DNA from: Terriglobales bacterium
Lineage (GTDB): Bacteria; Acidobacteriota; Terriglobia; Bryobacterales; Bryobacteraceae
Length of the DNA: 64,000 nucleotides
Reading direction: 5' to 3'
NCBI GenBank assembly: GCA_021372245.1
Contig: JAJFUV010000086.1
Coordinates: 32,845-96,844 of the forward strand
Notes under the pieces: generated by a model
Databases searched by the model: none
Seen by the model: the letters and a program-made list of their open reading frames with translations, nothing else
Told to the model about the DNA's origin: nothing
Translations under genes and position numbers: made by a program
Shown: piece by piece, positions 16,254 through 25,732 of the stretch
How positions within the stretch are numbered: position 1 is the stretch's first letter
Layout of the letters: each line of letters begins with the position of its first letter

Positions 16254-16931
16254 TTAATCGCCGCGTTTGATGGCGACCAGACGCGCGATCCTCGCTCTCC
16301 GGCCGAACTGCCAGTCACTCTTCGCGGTTGTCTCGTCGTGGCGGAGGATCTTGAAGTCTGCGAAAAGGCGAGGGAGTTCCGCTGGCGGAACAGTTCCAAT
16401 GGCTGACTGCACACCGGGCACACCGATGTAGTGTTCGAAGACCACCATGCCGCCGGGTTTGAGTGAATCGTGGATGCGGCGGATGTAAGCCGGGTCCCGG
16501 ATCGGCGCGAAGGCGTAGGAGAACACGATCAGATCCCACTGCTCACGCCCGTAGTCGAACGCCTCGCTGCTCTCGCGGACGGTTCGTATTCGAACTCCCG
16601 CCTCCGTGGCGCGAACATCGGCTTGCCGCAGCGCTTCGTCGGAAACATCGAAGCCTGTGACGTCCCACCCCTTGGTGCTCAGATAGACGGCATTGCGGCC
16701 CTGCCCCATGGCGACGTCCAGAGCGCGGCCTGGCGTAATTGAAGCCACCGTGTCCATCAACAGTTGATTGGGCTGGCGATTGAAGGCGCCCATGGGGTGA
16801 CGGTAGACGAGGTTGAAAACATCGCGATACTGGCCCGGGGTCGCATGAAGAAACCACCAGGACAGAGAAAAGAACGCCACTGCCAGGCAACCGAAAAATG
16901 GGAGGGACCAGCGGATCCAGCGAGTCGTCAT
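16254..16931 (-). CDS. Membrane-anchored class I SAM methyltransferase
   Basis: A 225-aa protein starting at ATG 16931, five bases after GGAGG. A single N-terminal hydrophobic span (residues about 7-28) is followed by a methyltransferase domain: motif I ALDVAMGQGRNAVYLSTKG, the acidic loop VTGFDVS, and the SLKPGGMVVFEHY strand. The domain resembles the methyltransf_25/tellurite-resistance TehB group. An anchor on such an enzyme is uncommon and places the catalytic domain either in the periplasm or held at the membrane. The substrate is unknown. It lies alone between two minus-strand genes. Confidence 0.83.
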   Translation of the reverse strand: MTTRWIRWSLPFFGCLAVAFFSLSWWFLHATPGQYRDVFNLVYRHPMGAFNRQPNQLLMDTVASITPGRALDVAMGQGRNAVYLSTKGWDVTGFDVSDEALRQADVRATEAGVRIRTVRESSEAFDYGREQWDLIVFSYAFAPIRDPAYIRRIHDSLKPGGMVVFEHYIGVPGVQSAIGTVPPAELPRLFADFKILRHDETTAKSDWQFGRRARIARLVAIKRGD

Positions 16932-16978
16932 TCTCGCCTCCGTGAGCAGTATATCGCCGAACCGGAGAAGTCGAACGC

Positions 16979-17617
16979 CTACTTCCTCGCTTTCTTGTCG
17001 GGCTTGCCGGGATCCGCCGGATCCAGGCTTCCGTCCAGGAATTTCTCGGCGGGTGGGCGGTAGTGGTTGGTGTTGAATATGTACCAACCATCCCGGCCGG
17101 GCTTGCTGACCGCCAGGATCAGGGCCACCTGATCACGAGGACCCTGATAGTACGAGACGCGAATGTGGTGCACACCCTCTTCGAGCTTTACTTCCCCGGT
17201 CAGACGCACCGGCGGGTGCGTGCCGTCGTTATCGATGATGGTCTTGCCGTCGATGGAAAGTTTCGACCCGTCGTCGGAGGTAAGGGCGAAACCGTACTTG
17301 CCTGGCACGGAGACCCAGAAGCGGGCGCTATAGTCGATGGCGAACCACTCGAACCGGTCCGTGACGCCGGGAAAGCCCTCGCGGAAATGACGGGTAGTGA
17401 CGAACAGGGCCGGAGTGTAAACGGAGCCGACCGGTTTCAGCTTCTTGAAATTCGGGAGGAACTCCGTGCCTTCCTCGATCGGGTAGATATCGCCCTTGAA
17501 GCCTGCGGATCCCACAGCCGTTATACCGAATCCGTAAGTGGGTTCGTCGGGAGGCTTCACCTCCTGGGGCCGGCAGATTGCGACTGCAAGAAACAGGAGG
17601 CTCAGACCGGCACGCAT
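16979..17617 (-). CDS. Exported PA14-domain protein
   Basis: A 212-aa protein with a signal peptide (MRAGLSLLFLAVAIC). Residues about 85-185 match a PA14 carbohydrate-binding beta-barrel: WFAIDYSARFWVSVPGKYGFALTSDDGSKLSIDG, then a DNDG loop and EGVHHIRVSYYQGP. The C-terminus is Lys/Asp/Pro-rich. ATG 17617 is preferred over GTG 17635 because it gives a compact signal peptide; neither has a good ribosome-binding site. PA14 domains usually target glycans. It follows the ThuA gene by 39 bp on the same strand, so the two are probably co-transcribed. Confidence 0.8.
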   Translation of the reverse strand: MRAGLSLLFLAVAICRPQEVKPPDEPTYGFGITAVGSAGFKGDIYPIEEGTEFLPNFKKLKPVGSVYTPALFVTTRHFREGFPGVTDRFEWFAIDYSARFWVSVPGKYGFALTSDDGSKLSIDGKTIIDNDGTHPPVRLTGEVKLEEGVHHIRVSYYQGPRDQVALILAVSKPGRDGWYIFNTNHYRPPAEKFLDGSLDPADPGKPDKKARK

Positions 17618-17656
17618 CAGTAACAGGGATAACACACGCGCCGTACAGGCTGCGTC

Positions 17657-18373
17657 TTACTTCAACCTTCCACCCGCCCACTGGACGGCGTTGCGGATCA
17701 GGCTGCGGTAGCCGGGTTCGAGATGCGTGTGGCGGTCGTGGCCGAGTTGGATGTAAACCACGCGCGATTTCTCATAGGGGCTCACCCAGCCCACCTGTCG
17801 GTTGGCGAGCGGATTGTCGGTTTCCAGAATCACCTGGACATCCGGCCGCACCCACATAGTCCGATACGGCTCATCCAACACGTGTAGATCCGGGATGCCG
17901 CGGACGATGGGGTGGTTGGATTTCGGCCTCACGTGCATCTGGATGTTCCCCTTGGCGGCGGAAGCCGGATGGCCCGGCTCGGCCTTGATATAGAACTTGC
18001 CGCCGATCACTTCCTGGTACCACCAGGGCCAGTCAGTGAAGTCGACGATGGCGTGATGCAGCGACACGACGCCTTTGCCGCTTTCCACGAATTCCTTCAG
18101 GTTCTTCCGTGCGGCTTCCGGGATCTGCTCCTGCAAATCATAAAAGACGAGGACGTCGTAGCGTTGGAGCGAACCAGCGAGCGCGGCAGGCTGAGCGTCC
18201 GTCATCACCATCCAATCGTCGTAGCCTTCGAACACGGAGTAGAAGGTCGTTTGATGCGGATGCCCGCCGGTCACGATCAGGATGCGCAGCGCGTCGGGCT
18301 TGAGCTGTTTGACGGGGGCCGGCTGGGCGGCCCCCAGTATTGACATGCCAAAGGCCAGCAATATCGTCTTCAT
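17657..18373 (-). CDS. ThuA-domain exported protein
   Basis: A 238-aa protein of the ThuA (class I glutamine-amidotransferase-like) family. A signal peptide (MKTILLAFGMSILGAAQ) precedes RILIVTGGHPHQTTFY, the conserved first strand. VVSLHHAIVDFTDWPWWYQEVIGG and the C-terminal GHDRHTHLEPGYRSLIRNAVQWA signature follow. ATG 18385 is a possible alternative start four codons upstream. ThuA proteins are found in sugar-utilisation loci of this phylum; the biochemical role is unsettled. It is divergent from a sugar-isomerase-type gene and leads the PA14 gene. Confidence 0.87.
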   Translation of the reverse strand: MKTILLAFGMSILGAAQPAPVKQLKPDALRILIVTGGHPHQTTFYSVFEGYDDWMVMTDAQPAALAGSLQRYDVLVFYDLQEQIPEAARKNLKEFVESGKGVVSLHHAIVDFTDWPWWYQEVIGGKFYIKAEPGHPASAAKGNIQMHVRPKSNHPIVRGIPDLHVLDEPYRTMWVRPDVQVILETDNPLANRQVGWVSPYEKSRVVYIQLGHDRHTHLEPGYRSLIRNAVQWAGGRLK

Positions 18374-18432
18374 GGTGCCAGCCATGATACAACGCCGGAA
18401 TATGCGATAGGATACTAACGCGGACAACCGAT

Positions 18433-19326
18433 ATGAACTACACACGCAGGGAACTGATCGCTGGGCTCGCGGCATCGCCCTTGGCGCTGGCCAAGGCGCC
18501 ATACAATCCGAAGCTGGCCACGCAGACTGTTATCTGGGCGCAGCAGTTCGCCCAGCGCAAGATCGCCACCGTGGCTGGCTTGGGCGAGGCCGTCGCGTCC
18601 ATCCACAGAGCCGGCTACCATCGCGTCGAGCTGATGAACTCGTGGCTCCAGGGCGGCGCGCTCACCAAGACGCGCGATCTCGCCAGGCAGTACAAGATCT
18701 CGTGCCCAATCGCTTACAACGGCGGCGTAATGCACGAACAGGATGCCGCCGACAATACCATCGCCGCCACGATGGCGGTGGCCGAAGCATTGCAGAGCGT
18801 GGGAGGGGAGATCATCAGCTTCAACCCCAGCCCGAAGTCCAAGGGCGCGTCGAAGACGGACGACGAACTCGACATCCAGGCGCGCAACGTCAATCGGCTC
18901 GGCGAGCAGCTGCGCGGCCGCGGCATGAGGCTCTTTGTACACCACCACGAGCCGGAGATGAGGGACAACGCGCGCGAGTGGCGGCACCTGTTGCGGAACA
19001 CTGACCCGAAGCTGATGTGGGTGTGCATGGACACGGACTGGGTGATGCGCGGTGGCCAGGACGTCCTGGTCTTGCTGAAGGAATGCCAGGGCCGTCTGGG
19101 CAGCATGCACCTGCGCAATTCGCGCGACAACGTATGGCTTGAATCCCTCGAAGCGGGTCAGGTGGACTATCCGGCCGTCGCTACTTACCTCAAGAAGAAT
19201 GGCTTCACGGGTTACCTTGCCGTGGAACTCTACTACGCCAAGGAAACCAAAGTGACGCGCAGCGTGGAGGAGAACCTCCGATTGAGCCGCCTTTACGCCG
19301 AGAAAGTGTTCAGCGTCAGAGCGTAA
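18433..19326 (+). CDS. Sugar phosphate isomerase/epimerase-type TIM-barrel protein, exported
   Basis: A 297-aa xylose-isomerase-like TIM barrel (AP-endonuclease 2 superfamily). The N-terminus MNYTRRELIAGLAASPLALA is a twin-arginine-like leader. Metal-site strands are recognisable: RVELMNSW early, then RLFVHHHEPEM, LMWVCMDTDWVMRGG, MHLRNSRDNVW and LAVELYY near the end. Members isomerise or epimerise ketoses or inosose. It diverges from ThuA, a pairing often seen with Gfo/Idh enzymes in sugar or inositol catabolism. The exact substrate cannot be assigned. Confidence 0.85.
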   Translation: MNYTRRELIAGLAASPLALAKAPYNPKLATQTVIWAQQFAQRKIATVAGLGEAVASIHRAGYHRVELMNSWLQGGALTKTRDLARQYKISCPIAYNGGVMHEQDAADNTIAATMAVAEALQSVGGEIISFNPSPKSKGASKTDDELDIQARNVNRLGEQLRGRGMRLFVHHHEPEMRDNAREWRHLLRNTDPKLMWVCMDTDWVMRGGQDVLVLLKECQGRLGSMHLRNSRDNVWLESLEAGQVDYPAVATYLKKNGFTGYLAVELYYAKETKVTRSVEENLRLSRLYAEKVFSVRA

Positions 19327-19441
19327 CCGCGCAATCTCTGTTCTCTTAGACGCAATGCGCGCACCGCGCTTTTAACATACTTTTAGCAACGGGTCTCAAT
19401 AGCTGATACGTCTATGGTAGTGCTGCGTAAGCGCGCCAAGG

Positions 19442-21028
19442 GTGAGATCCTTCGTGACTGGCCGTGATCCAATTTCTGCCTGTGATTTTCCGTACGACGA
19501 TGTCACGAGTGTAAGTGGCGTCGTCAAGCACGCATTGAGAAAGTCAACGGCTCTTTACGAGCAGGCAGGCGCTGCTCGATTGCTGGGATTGTTCGGCCTT
19601 TGCGTGTATCGCTTCTGGATCACACCGCTCGCTTCCAGTTTCAGGGTAGATGAGGCCGTCACCGCGTTCGTGGTGCGATTCGGGGCCGGACACGCCTCTT
19701 TGCGCGTCGCACCGCAGGTTCCCCAGTCCATCTACTACGCCCTCCCTTCTTTGATGGACCGCTGGTTCGGTTTCTCGGAAGTGTGGCACAGGGTACCGTC
19801 CATTCTTGCCGCGGCCGGTGCAGCGCTTGTTATGGCGTGGATCGCCAGGCGGCTGATCCATCCGCAGGCCGGTTGGTTCGCCGCGTTGGGCTGTTTCGCA
19901 ATGAGCGGGATAAACGCCGAAGCTGTGGATGCCCGACCCTACGCGCTAGGTATGCTCGTTGCGGCGTTGTGCGTGGTGTTCCTGATTCGCTGGCTCGATG
20001 AAGCGCGAGTCGCAGACGCCGCACTGTTCATACTCTTCGCGGCCCTGTTGTGGCGAACACACCTGGTTTACTGGCCGTTCTATTCGGTGTTGCCGTTGTA
20101 CGCGGGAACTCGGCTGCTTAAGAAAGAGACTCCGGCGAGGTGGCGTGACGTGGCCTTCGTCTTCGCCGTGCTTGGTCTTGCGCTCATTCCCGTCGCCCTC
20201 CGGGCGCTCGAGTTGATGCGCGGTGCCGCGGCACATGTCATTGTGCCGCCACCCACACTGCGCAACCTGGTTTACGCGCTCAAGTTTGGATTCGTGGTTG
20301 CCTGTCTGCCCGTGGTATGGTTGCTCTGCCGGGCGTGTAAGTGGCCGCGCACCATCTTGCCGGCTTCTTCGGCGATGTTGCTTCTGGGATGGTGGCTTAT
20401 CCATCCGGTGACGTTGTTTATCTACTCGCGATTGTCGGGCAACAGCGTCTTTGTTTCGCGCTACCTTTCTCTGCTCTTACCGGGCGCCGTATTGGGCACT
20501 ACCTTCTTAGTCTCCCGATATGTCCCGGGGCGCCATTGGAAATCCGTGACTCTGGCGCTTGGGCTAGGCCTCCTGCTGTTCCAGGCGGACTGGAAGGGGG
20601 CCTGCCCGCTCATTCATCAGTCCGATTGGCGCGGCGCAGCGGCCTCGCTGAGCGAGCTGGGCGACTCACGGATTCCCGTGATTTGTCCCAGTCCCTTCAT
20701 TGAGGCCAAGCCACCCGTCTGGAATCCCGGCTACGTGCGGCCGGGATTCCTGTATGCCCACCTCAGCGTGTATCCCGTCCCTGGCCGCACGCTGTTGTTT
20801 CCGTTCGAACCGGGCCCTGAGGCGGAACGATATGCATCGGAATTGATCGCAGGCCCCATCGGTCCCGCGCAACGCTTCGCCATTTACGGCAGCACGAAAA
20901 GCGCGCGTGACTGGCGCCATTGGTTCGCCGCGCGCCTACCCGGTTGGACCGCCCGCAGCCTCGGTCCGTTCGGCGATGTCGACGTCGTATTGTTCGAAAG
21001 ACCGGACGCGATCATAGCTAGAATGTAG
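19442..21028 (+). CDS. Polytopic membrane glycosyltransferase-like protein (GT-C/ArnT type)
   Basis: A 528-aa membrane protein with roughly ten hydrophobic spans and a soluble C-terminal part of about 130 residues. The early loop RVDEAVTAFVVRFGAG carries the acidic residue expected in the first periplasmic loop of GT-C enzymes, followed by PSIYYALPSLMDRWFGFSEVWHRVPSILAAAG, the arrangement of PMT/ArnT-like transferases. Such enzymes move sugars from polyprenyl-phosphate donors to lipids or proteins. The start GTG 19442 is tentative, with GTG 19454 close by. It overlaps no neighbour, but the dipeptidase begins four bases after its stop. Confidence 0.72.
   Translation: MRSFVTGRDPISACDFPYDDVTSVSGVVKHALRKSTALYEQAGAARLLGLFGLCVYRFWITPLASSFRVDEAVTAFVVRFGAGHASLRVAPQVPQSIYYALPSLMDRWFGFSEVWHRVPSILAAAGAALVMAWIARRLIHPQAGWFAALGCFAMSGINAEAVDARPYALGMLVAALCVVFLIRWLDEARVADAALFILFAALLWRTHLVYWPFYSVLPLYAGTRLLKKETPARWRDVAFVFAVLGLALIPVALRALELMRGAAAHVIVPPPTLRNLVYALKFGFVVACLPVVWLLCRACKWPRTILPASSAMLLLGWWLIHPVTLFIYSRLSGNSVFVSRYLSLLLPGAVLGTTFLVSRYVPGRHWKSVTLALGLGLLLFQADWKGACPLIHQSDWRGAAASLSELGDSRIPVICPSPFIEAKPPVWNPGYVRPGFLYAHLSVYPVPGRTLLFPFEPGPEAERYASELIAGPIGPAQRFAIYGSTKSARDWRHWFAARLPGWTARSLGPFGDVDVVLFERPDAIIARM
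21019..21024 (+). promoter_or_regulatory. TAGAAT -10-like box before the M19 dipeptidase gene
   Basis: TAGAAT lies inside the last codons of the preceding gene and ends seven bases before ATG 21032, which has no Shine-Dalgarno sequence. The spacing fits leaderless initiation. No clear -35 box was seen. Confidence 0.4.
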
Positions 21029-21031
21029 TTC

Positions 21032-22240
21032 ATGACGATCGCGCGGTTCCTTCCTCGCGCTGTTCTGGTGGTCGCGGCCTGGACTTTGCCTCTCGCCGCG
21101 GCCGGCATTTCCGCCGAAGCTCGCCGCATCCATTTCGGATCGCTGGTGCTAGACGGCCACGTCCACGTGGCCGACCGCCAGTTCTACCATGGCGGCAACA
21201 TGGGCGACCGCCTCGAAGGAGGCCAGTTCGATCTGCCCCGTGCGCGCGAGGGCGGCGTCAAGGCTATGTTCTACACGGTGTTCGTCACAGAAGAGTACTA
21301 CCCGCCGCGTTACGAAACCAAGCAGGTCCTCCGTTTGATCGACACCGCGCTCAAGCAACTTGAACTCAATCGCGCGACCATCGAGCTGGCACGAAACGCT
21401 ACCGGGATAGAGCGCATCACCGCGCGCGGCAAGATGGCCGCGGTACTCGACATCGAAGGTAGCTGGGACCTGGACGGCGATCTTGGCGTGCTGCGCGACC
21501 TGTACCGGCTTGGCGTGCGCGTCGCCATGCTGCCGGCGCACAATTGGGCGAACAATTTCGCCGACTCCTGCTGCGCCCCGCCCAAGTGGAACGGTTTGAA
21601 CGCCCGCGGCCGCGCCGTGGTCGCGGAGATGAATCGCCTGGGTATGCTCATCAACGTGAGCCACGCCTCAGACGCAACCATCGAACAGGCCATCGAAGTA
21701 AGCAAGGATCCCATCGTCGCTACGCACCACGGCCTGCGCAGTTTCAATAACATCCCGCGCAATCTGCCGGATGCGCTGGCGAAGAAACTGGCCGCCAAGG
21801 GCGGCGTCATCGGCTTTCAGATTGGTAACGAGTTCCATAACGTGCGCGTGTATGAATACCGTAAGAAAGCCACAGGCAAGACGTTTTGGGACCGCTCCGC
21901 CATTGGCAAGAAGGAGGAGCGGCTGTCGATCGAGGAGATCGATCGCATCGTGGCGCCGCAATTCCCCATGATGGACTGCGACGCCCCGGACGAGATCAAA
22001 CTTACGCCGGACGGTTGGGTGCAGGTGGTGGAACGCGCTATTGCGCTGGTGGGCGAAGATCATGTCGCGCTGGGCACCGATATCGACGGCGGTCCTACGC
22101 TGCCGCGCGGCATGCGCGACATCCGGGACCTGCCGCTGATCACCGATGCGATGGTGCGCCGGGGCTGGTCCGAGGTCCGCATCAAGAAGTTCCTGGGCGG
22201 CAACCTGCTGCGCGTGTTCCGGCAAGTAACCGAGAAATAG
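21032..22240 (+). CDS. Exported M19-family (renal-dipeptidase-like) metallopeptidase
   Basis: A 402-aa amidohydrolase-superfamily protein with a signal peptide (about 22 residues). M19 features are GGQFDLPRAREGGV after the first strand, the bridging acid strand AVLDIEGS, INVSHASDATIEQA, ATHHGLRSFNNIPRNLPD and the C-terminal LGTDIDGGP. The first metal motif reads DGHVHV, so the usual HxD is HxH; the effect on zinc binding is not known. The family cleaves dipeptides and some beta-lactam-like bonds. It is read in the same direction as the glycosyltransferase and the next gene. Confidence 0.87.
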   Translation: MTIARFLPRAVLVVAAWTLPLAAAGISAEARRIHFGSLVLDGHVHVADRQFYHGGNMGDRLEGGQFDLPRAREGGVKAMFYTVFVTEEYYPPRYETKQVLRLIDTALKQLELNRATIELARNATGIERITARGKMAAVLDIEGSWDLDGDLGVLRDLYRLGVRVAMLPAHNWANNFADSCCAPPKWNGLNARGRAVVAEMNRLGMLINVSHASDATIEQAIEVSKDPIVATHHGLRSFNNIPRNLPDALAKKLAAKGGVIGFQIGNEFHNVRVYEYRKKATGKTFWDRSAIGKKEERLSIEEIDRIVAPQFPMMDCDAPDEIKLTPDGWVQVVERAIALVGEDHVALGTDIDGGPTLPRGMRDIRDLPLITDAMVRRGWSEVRIKKFLGGNLLRVFRQVTEK

Positions 22241-22273
22241 CCGAATATTACAGCACAGGGGAGCCGGACGAAT

Positions 22274-23476
22274 ATGCCGGGCAAACAGCTTCTTTCCAGG
22301 CGTCAGACGATATTGGGCACGACAGCGCTTTGGGCGGCGCCACAGCAGCGAGTACGCGTGCCGGTCATCGACATCACGGACCTTTACCATCCCCACCAGG
22401 ACATCGGCGACAACGTGGACCTGATCGCCGCCTATGCGCTTCCGGAGATTGATCTCAAGGCGGTCATCCTGGACGTGACCGGGAAGTTCCGGCGCGCGGT
22501 AGCTACCAGTGCCAGCGGCAAAGTGATCGACAAGGACGGCCCGCGCGATCCGGGGGTCATTCCTGTGATGCAGCTCAATTACCTGTTCGACCGCAATGTG
22601 CCGTATGGGATCGGTCCGTTCGAGCCGCTTCGTTCTCCTTCCGACAAGCTCCTGGACGCCCCGGAGTTCCAGGAGGCTGGCGTCCGGCTGATCCTCGATG
22701 TTCTGCGCACCTCGCGAGAGAAAGTCCATATCGTCAGTTTCGGATCCGCCCGTCCGCTTGCCGCCGCCTTCAACCGCGAACCGCGCCTGCTGCGAGCGAA
22801 GGTGGCAAAGATTCATCTTTGCGCGGGCTCCACTACGCCGCGCTACATCGAGTGGAACGTCGAACTCGACCCGCACGCCATGGTTTGCATGCTCAGGTCG
22901 GACTTGCCTGTGGCCATCTATCCATGCGCCTCGGACAAGGGTCCGTTCGGCATGGATTCAAACAACTGCTACTGGAAGCTGCCGAACCTCGCCTTCGTGA
23001 AGAGGATGGATCCACGGCTGCAGCGGTATCTCCGCTATGCCTTCGAGCGGAGCATGCGGTCATACTTTCTGGAGATTCTCGACCACGACTGGCCGGCTGA
23101 CGTGATCGATCGCATCGCGGTGCGGCCACATCACGTGTGGGAGACCGCCGTCTGGATTCGGACGGCCAACCGCCGGTTGGTGCACCGCCCCGGCCTGGGG
23201 TATCGAATCCTGCCAGCGGGCCAGGTGCGTCCGGGCGACCGCGTCCTGCCCAACGAACTAAAGCCGTGCCGGGTCTCGGTGCGTGACAACGGGCTGTTCA
23301 CCTGGGAGTGGAGCAAGGGTCCCAGCAACTTCGAAATGTACGATCGCGGCGATTTCGAAGAGAACGCGCGGGCACTGCAAGAGGCGCTGCCCGCGCTGTA
23401 CGAGTCGTTCCGCTGCCCCACCCGCGCGCTAGACGATGCCGTCAAACAGGATCGTACTCAAGTAGCGCTCCCCTGA
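22274..23476 (+). CDS. Exported nucleoside-hydrolase-fold-like protein, function unknown
   Basis: A 400-aa protein with a twin-arginine-like leader ([17 protein letters not shown]). The first strand [20 protein letters not shown] and the spacing of later strands ([15 protein letters not shown]) resemble inosine-uridine nucleoside hydrolases. The canonical DxDxxxDD cluster is altered, so catalysis on nucleosides is doubtful. The C-terminal 120 residues are beta-rich. It follows the dipeptidase by 33 bp and may share its transcript. The last 48 bases overlap the convergent cysK gene, a larger antisense overlap than any other pair in the window. Confidence 0.65.
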   Translation: MPGKQLLSRRQTILGTTALWAAPQQRVRVPVIDITDLYHPHQDIGDNVDLIAAYALPEIDLKAVILDVTGKFRRAVATSASGKVIDKDGPRDPGVIPVMQLNYLFDRNVPYGIGPFEPLRSPSDKLLDAPEFQEAGVRLILDVLRTSREKVHIVSFGSARPLAAAFNREPRLLRAKVAKIHLCAGSTTPRYIEWNVELDPHAMVCMLRSDLPVAIYPCASDKGPFGMDSNNCYWKLPNLAFVKRMDPRLQRYLRYAFERSMRSYFLEILDHDWPADVIDRIAVRPHHVWETAVWIRTANRRLVHRPGLGYRILPAGQVRPGDRVLPNELKPCRVSVRDNGLFTWEWSKGPSNFEMYDRGDFEENARALQEALPALYESFRCPTRALDDAVKQDRTQVALP

Positions 23477-24391
23477 GTCCGGCAGTATGGTCACGATGTT
23501 CTTTCCGGCGAATTCCGGGAGGCGCGCCAAACGCACGGCCACAGCCGCCGCGGCGCCGCAGGAGATGCCGCTCAGGATGCCCTCCTCGCGAGCCAGTCGA
23601 CGCGCGGTCTCGATGGATTCCTCGTTCGAAACCAGTTCGACACGATCCACCACGGAGAGATCCAGCGTGTCCGGTATAAATCCCGCGCCGAGTCCCTGGA
23701 TCTTGTGTGGGCCAGGCTTGAGCGGTTCACCGGCACGGATCTGCGTGATCACGGGACTGCCCTCCGGTTCCACCGCCACAGCAGTGATCTTCTTGCCGCG
23801 CACGTTCTTGATGTAACGCGCAACACCGGTAATGGTGCCTCCCGTGCCGACGCCGCTCACCAGGACGTCCACCTGCCCGTCGGTGTCCTCCCAGATTTCG
23901 GGTCCCGTGGTCTTGAAATGGATTTCGGGATTGGCTGGATTCTTGAACTGCTGCAGCAACACGTAGTGGTTCGGATCGGAAGCGGCAATCTCCTCGGCCT
24001 TGGCGATGGCACCTTTCATCCCCTGGGCGCCTTCGGTGAGAATCAGGTTCGCACCGAAAGCTTTCAGGACCTTGCGCCGCTCGAGCGACATGGTTTCCGG
24101 CATGGTGAGCGTGATCGGGTAGCCGCGCGCGGCGGCTACGAAGGCCAGAGCGATACCGGTGTTACCGCTGGTGGGCTCCACCAGTTCGCGTCCGGCTTTG
24201 AGGACACCGCGTTTCTCGGCGTCCCAGACCATGGAGGCGCCGATCCGGCACTTCACCGAATACGCCGGATTGCGCCCCTCGATTTTGGCGAGCACTGTCG
24301 CACCCGCGCCGGCGGCGAGCTTGTTCAGCTTCACCAGCGGGGTCTTTCCTATGCTGAAACTGTTGTCCTCGTAAACCCTCATGTGACTCAC
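23429..24391 (-). CDS. cysK: Cysteine synthase A (O-acetylserine sulfhydrylase)
   Basis: A 320-aa PLP enzyme that makes cysteine from O-acetylserine and sulfide. The PLP lysine lies in the CysK-type motif [14 protein letters not shown] near residue 45. The substrate loop [11 protein letters not shown] and the PLP-phosphate loop GTGGTITG are intact, and the C-terminal SCGAAAAVA helix follows. SVKCR is the form found in CysK rather than CysM or cystathionine beta-synthase. The start ATG overlaps the upstream sulfhydrylase stop by four bases, giving a coupled sulfur-assimilation operon. Confidence 0.95.
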   Translation of the reverse strand: MSHMRVYEDNSFSIGKTPLVKLNKLAAGAGATVLAKIEGRNPAYSVKCRIGASMVWDAEKRGVLKAGRELVEPTSGNTGIALAFVAAARGYPITLTMPETMSLERRKVLKAFGANLILTEGAQGMKGAIAKAEEIAASDPNHYVLLQQFKNPANPEIHFKTTGPEIWEDTDGQVDVLVSGVGTGGTITGVARYIKNVRGKKITAVAVEPEGSPVITQIRAGEPLKPGPHKIQGLGAGFIPDTLDLSVVDRVELVSNEESIETARRLAREEGILSGISCGAAAAVAVRLARLPEFAGKNIVTILPDSGERYLSTILFDGIV

Positions 24392-25695
24392 TCCTGTGAA
24401 ATCCTCAGGGCCTGATCGAAATCGGCCTTGATGTCTTCGATTGACTCGATACCAACCGACACCCGCACGTACTCCGGTGTAACCCCGGTTGAGGCTTGTT
24501 CTTCCTCGGTCAACTGTGAGTGCGTGGTGGATGCGGGATGGATTACCAACGTCCTGGCGTCGCCCACATTGGCCAAATGGCTCGCCAGTTTCACGTTGTT
24601 GATGAACTTCACACCGGCGGCCTTACCGCCGCGGATGCCGAAACCCAGGATGGCGCCCGCGCCGTCCGGCAGGTACTTCTTCGCCAGTTTGTGGTGCGGG
24701 TGGTTGGGCAAGCCGGGGTAGTTCACCCAATCCGCCGCTGGATGCTTTTCCAACCACTCTGCCAACGCCTGAGCGTTCTGAACGTGGCGTTCCATGCGCA
24801 AGTGGAGGGTCTCCAGGCCGAGCAGGAAGAGGAAAGACGCGAATGGACTCTGCGCTGCACCCGTGTCCCGGAGCCAGTGCGTGCGAATGTGCACGATGTA
24901 AGCGAGGTTGCCCAGCGGCTTCAGTGCTTCCGTAAAGATGAGGCCGTGGTAGGAATCCGAAGGCGCAGTGAACTCGGGCCACTTTGCGGGGTTCCCAGCC
25001 CACTGGAAATTGCCGCTGTCGACGATGGCGCCGCCGACGTGCACGCCGTGCCCACCCAGGAACTTCGTGGTCGAATACACGGCGATGTCCACGCCGTGTT
25101 CAAACGGACGGAACAGCGCCGGCGTCAGCACCGTGTTGTCGACAATGACCGGCAGGCCGTGCTTGTGCGCGACATCTGCAATCTTCCTGAAATCGGGCAC
25201 GTCGTTCTTTGGGTTGCCGACGGACTCGAGATATACCAGGCGCGTGTTCTCGTCAACCAGTTTGTCGATTTCCTCCGGATGATCCGGATTGAAGAATCGC
25301 ACCTCGATGCCCAACTTCTTAAAGGTTTGAGCGAACAGCGCCCACGTGCCTCCATACAGGCTAGTGGCGGAAATGAGATTCTGTCCGGCGTGCGTGATCG
25401 TAAGGACCGCCGCTGTGATAGCCGCCGCTCCGGAGGCGAACGCGAGCGCGCCCACGCCACCGTCGAGAGCGGCCAGACGCTTTTCCAGCACGTCGTTAGT
25501 CGGGTTGGTCAACCGCGAGTAAATATTGCCGAATTCACGCAGCCCAAATAAGTTCGCGGCATGGGCGGCGTCGTGAAAAACGTAGCTTGAGGTGGCGTAA
25601 ATAGGCACCGCACAAGCGGTGGTTGTCGGGTCAGGCTCTTGGCCGGCGTGCAACGCCAGCGTGCCGATCCCGGGTTTCCTATGAAAGTCAGCCAT
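24388..25695 (-). CDS. O-acetylhomoserine sulfhydrylase (aminocarboxypropyltransferase)
   Basis: A 435-aa Cys/Met-metabolism PLP enzyme. Length and the opening [15 protein letters not shown] are typical of MetY-type enzymes, which are longer than MetB/MetC. The cofactor lysine is in [11 protein letters not shown] near residue 215, and VIDN(T) plus [16 protein letters not shown] are conserved. The reaction is O-acetylhomoserine plus sulfide to homocysteine, giving the methionine and SAM precursor. It precedes cysK with a 4-bp overlap and follows a barrel-like gene by 37 bp. Regulation may come from the long leader upstream of that first gene. Confidence 0.93.
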   Translation of the reverse strand: MADFHRKPGIGTLALHAGQEPDPTTTACAVPIYATSSYVFHDAAHAANLFGLREFGNIYSRLTNPTNDVLEKRLAALDGGVGALAFASGAAAITAAVLTITHAGQNLISATSLYGGTWALFAQTFKKLGIEVRFFNPDHPEEIDKLVDENTRLVYLESVGNPKNDVPDFRKIADVAHKHGLPVIVDNTVLTPALFRPFEHGVDIAVYSTTKFLGGHGVHVGGAIVDSGNFQWAGNPAKWPEFTAPSDSYHGLIFTEALKPLGNLAYIVHIRTHWLRDTGAAQSPFASFLFLLGLETLHLRMERHVQNAQALAEWLEKHPAADWVNYPGLPNHPHHKLAKKYLPDGAGAILGFGIRGGKAAGVKFINNVKLASHLANVGDARTLVIHPASTTHSQLTEEEQASTGVTPEYVRVSVGIESIEDIKADFDQALRISQE

Positions 25696-25732
25696 TATGA
25701 TGTTCTCCTAATTCGATTACTTTTCGAGCTGC

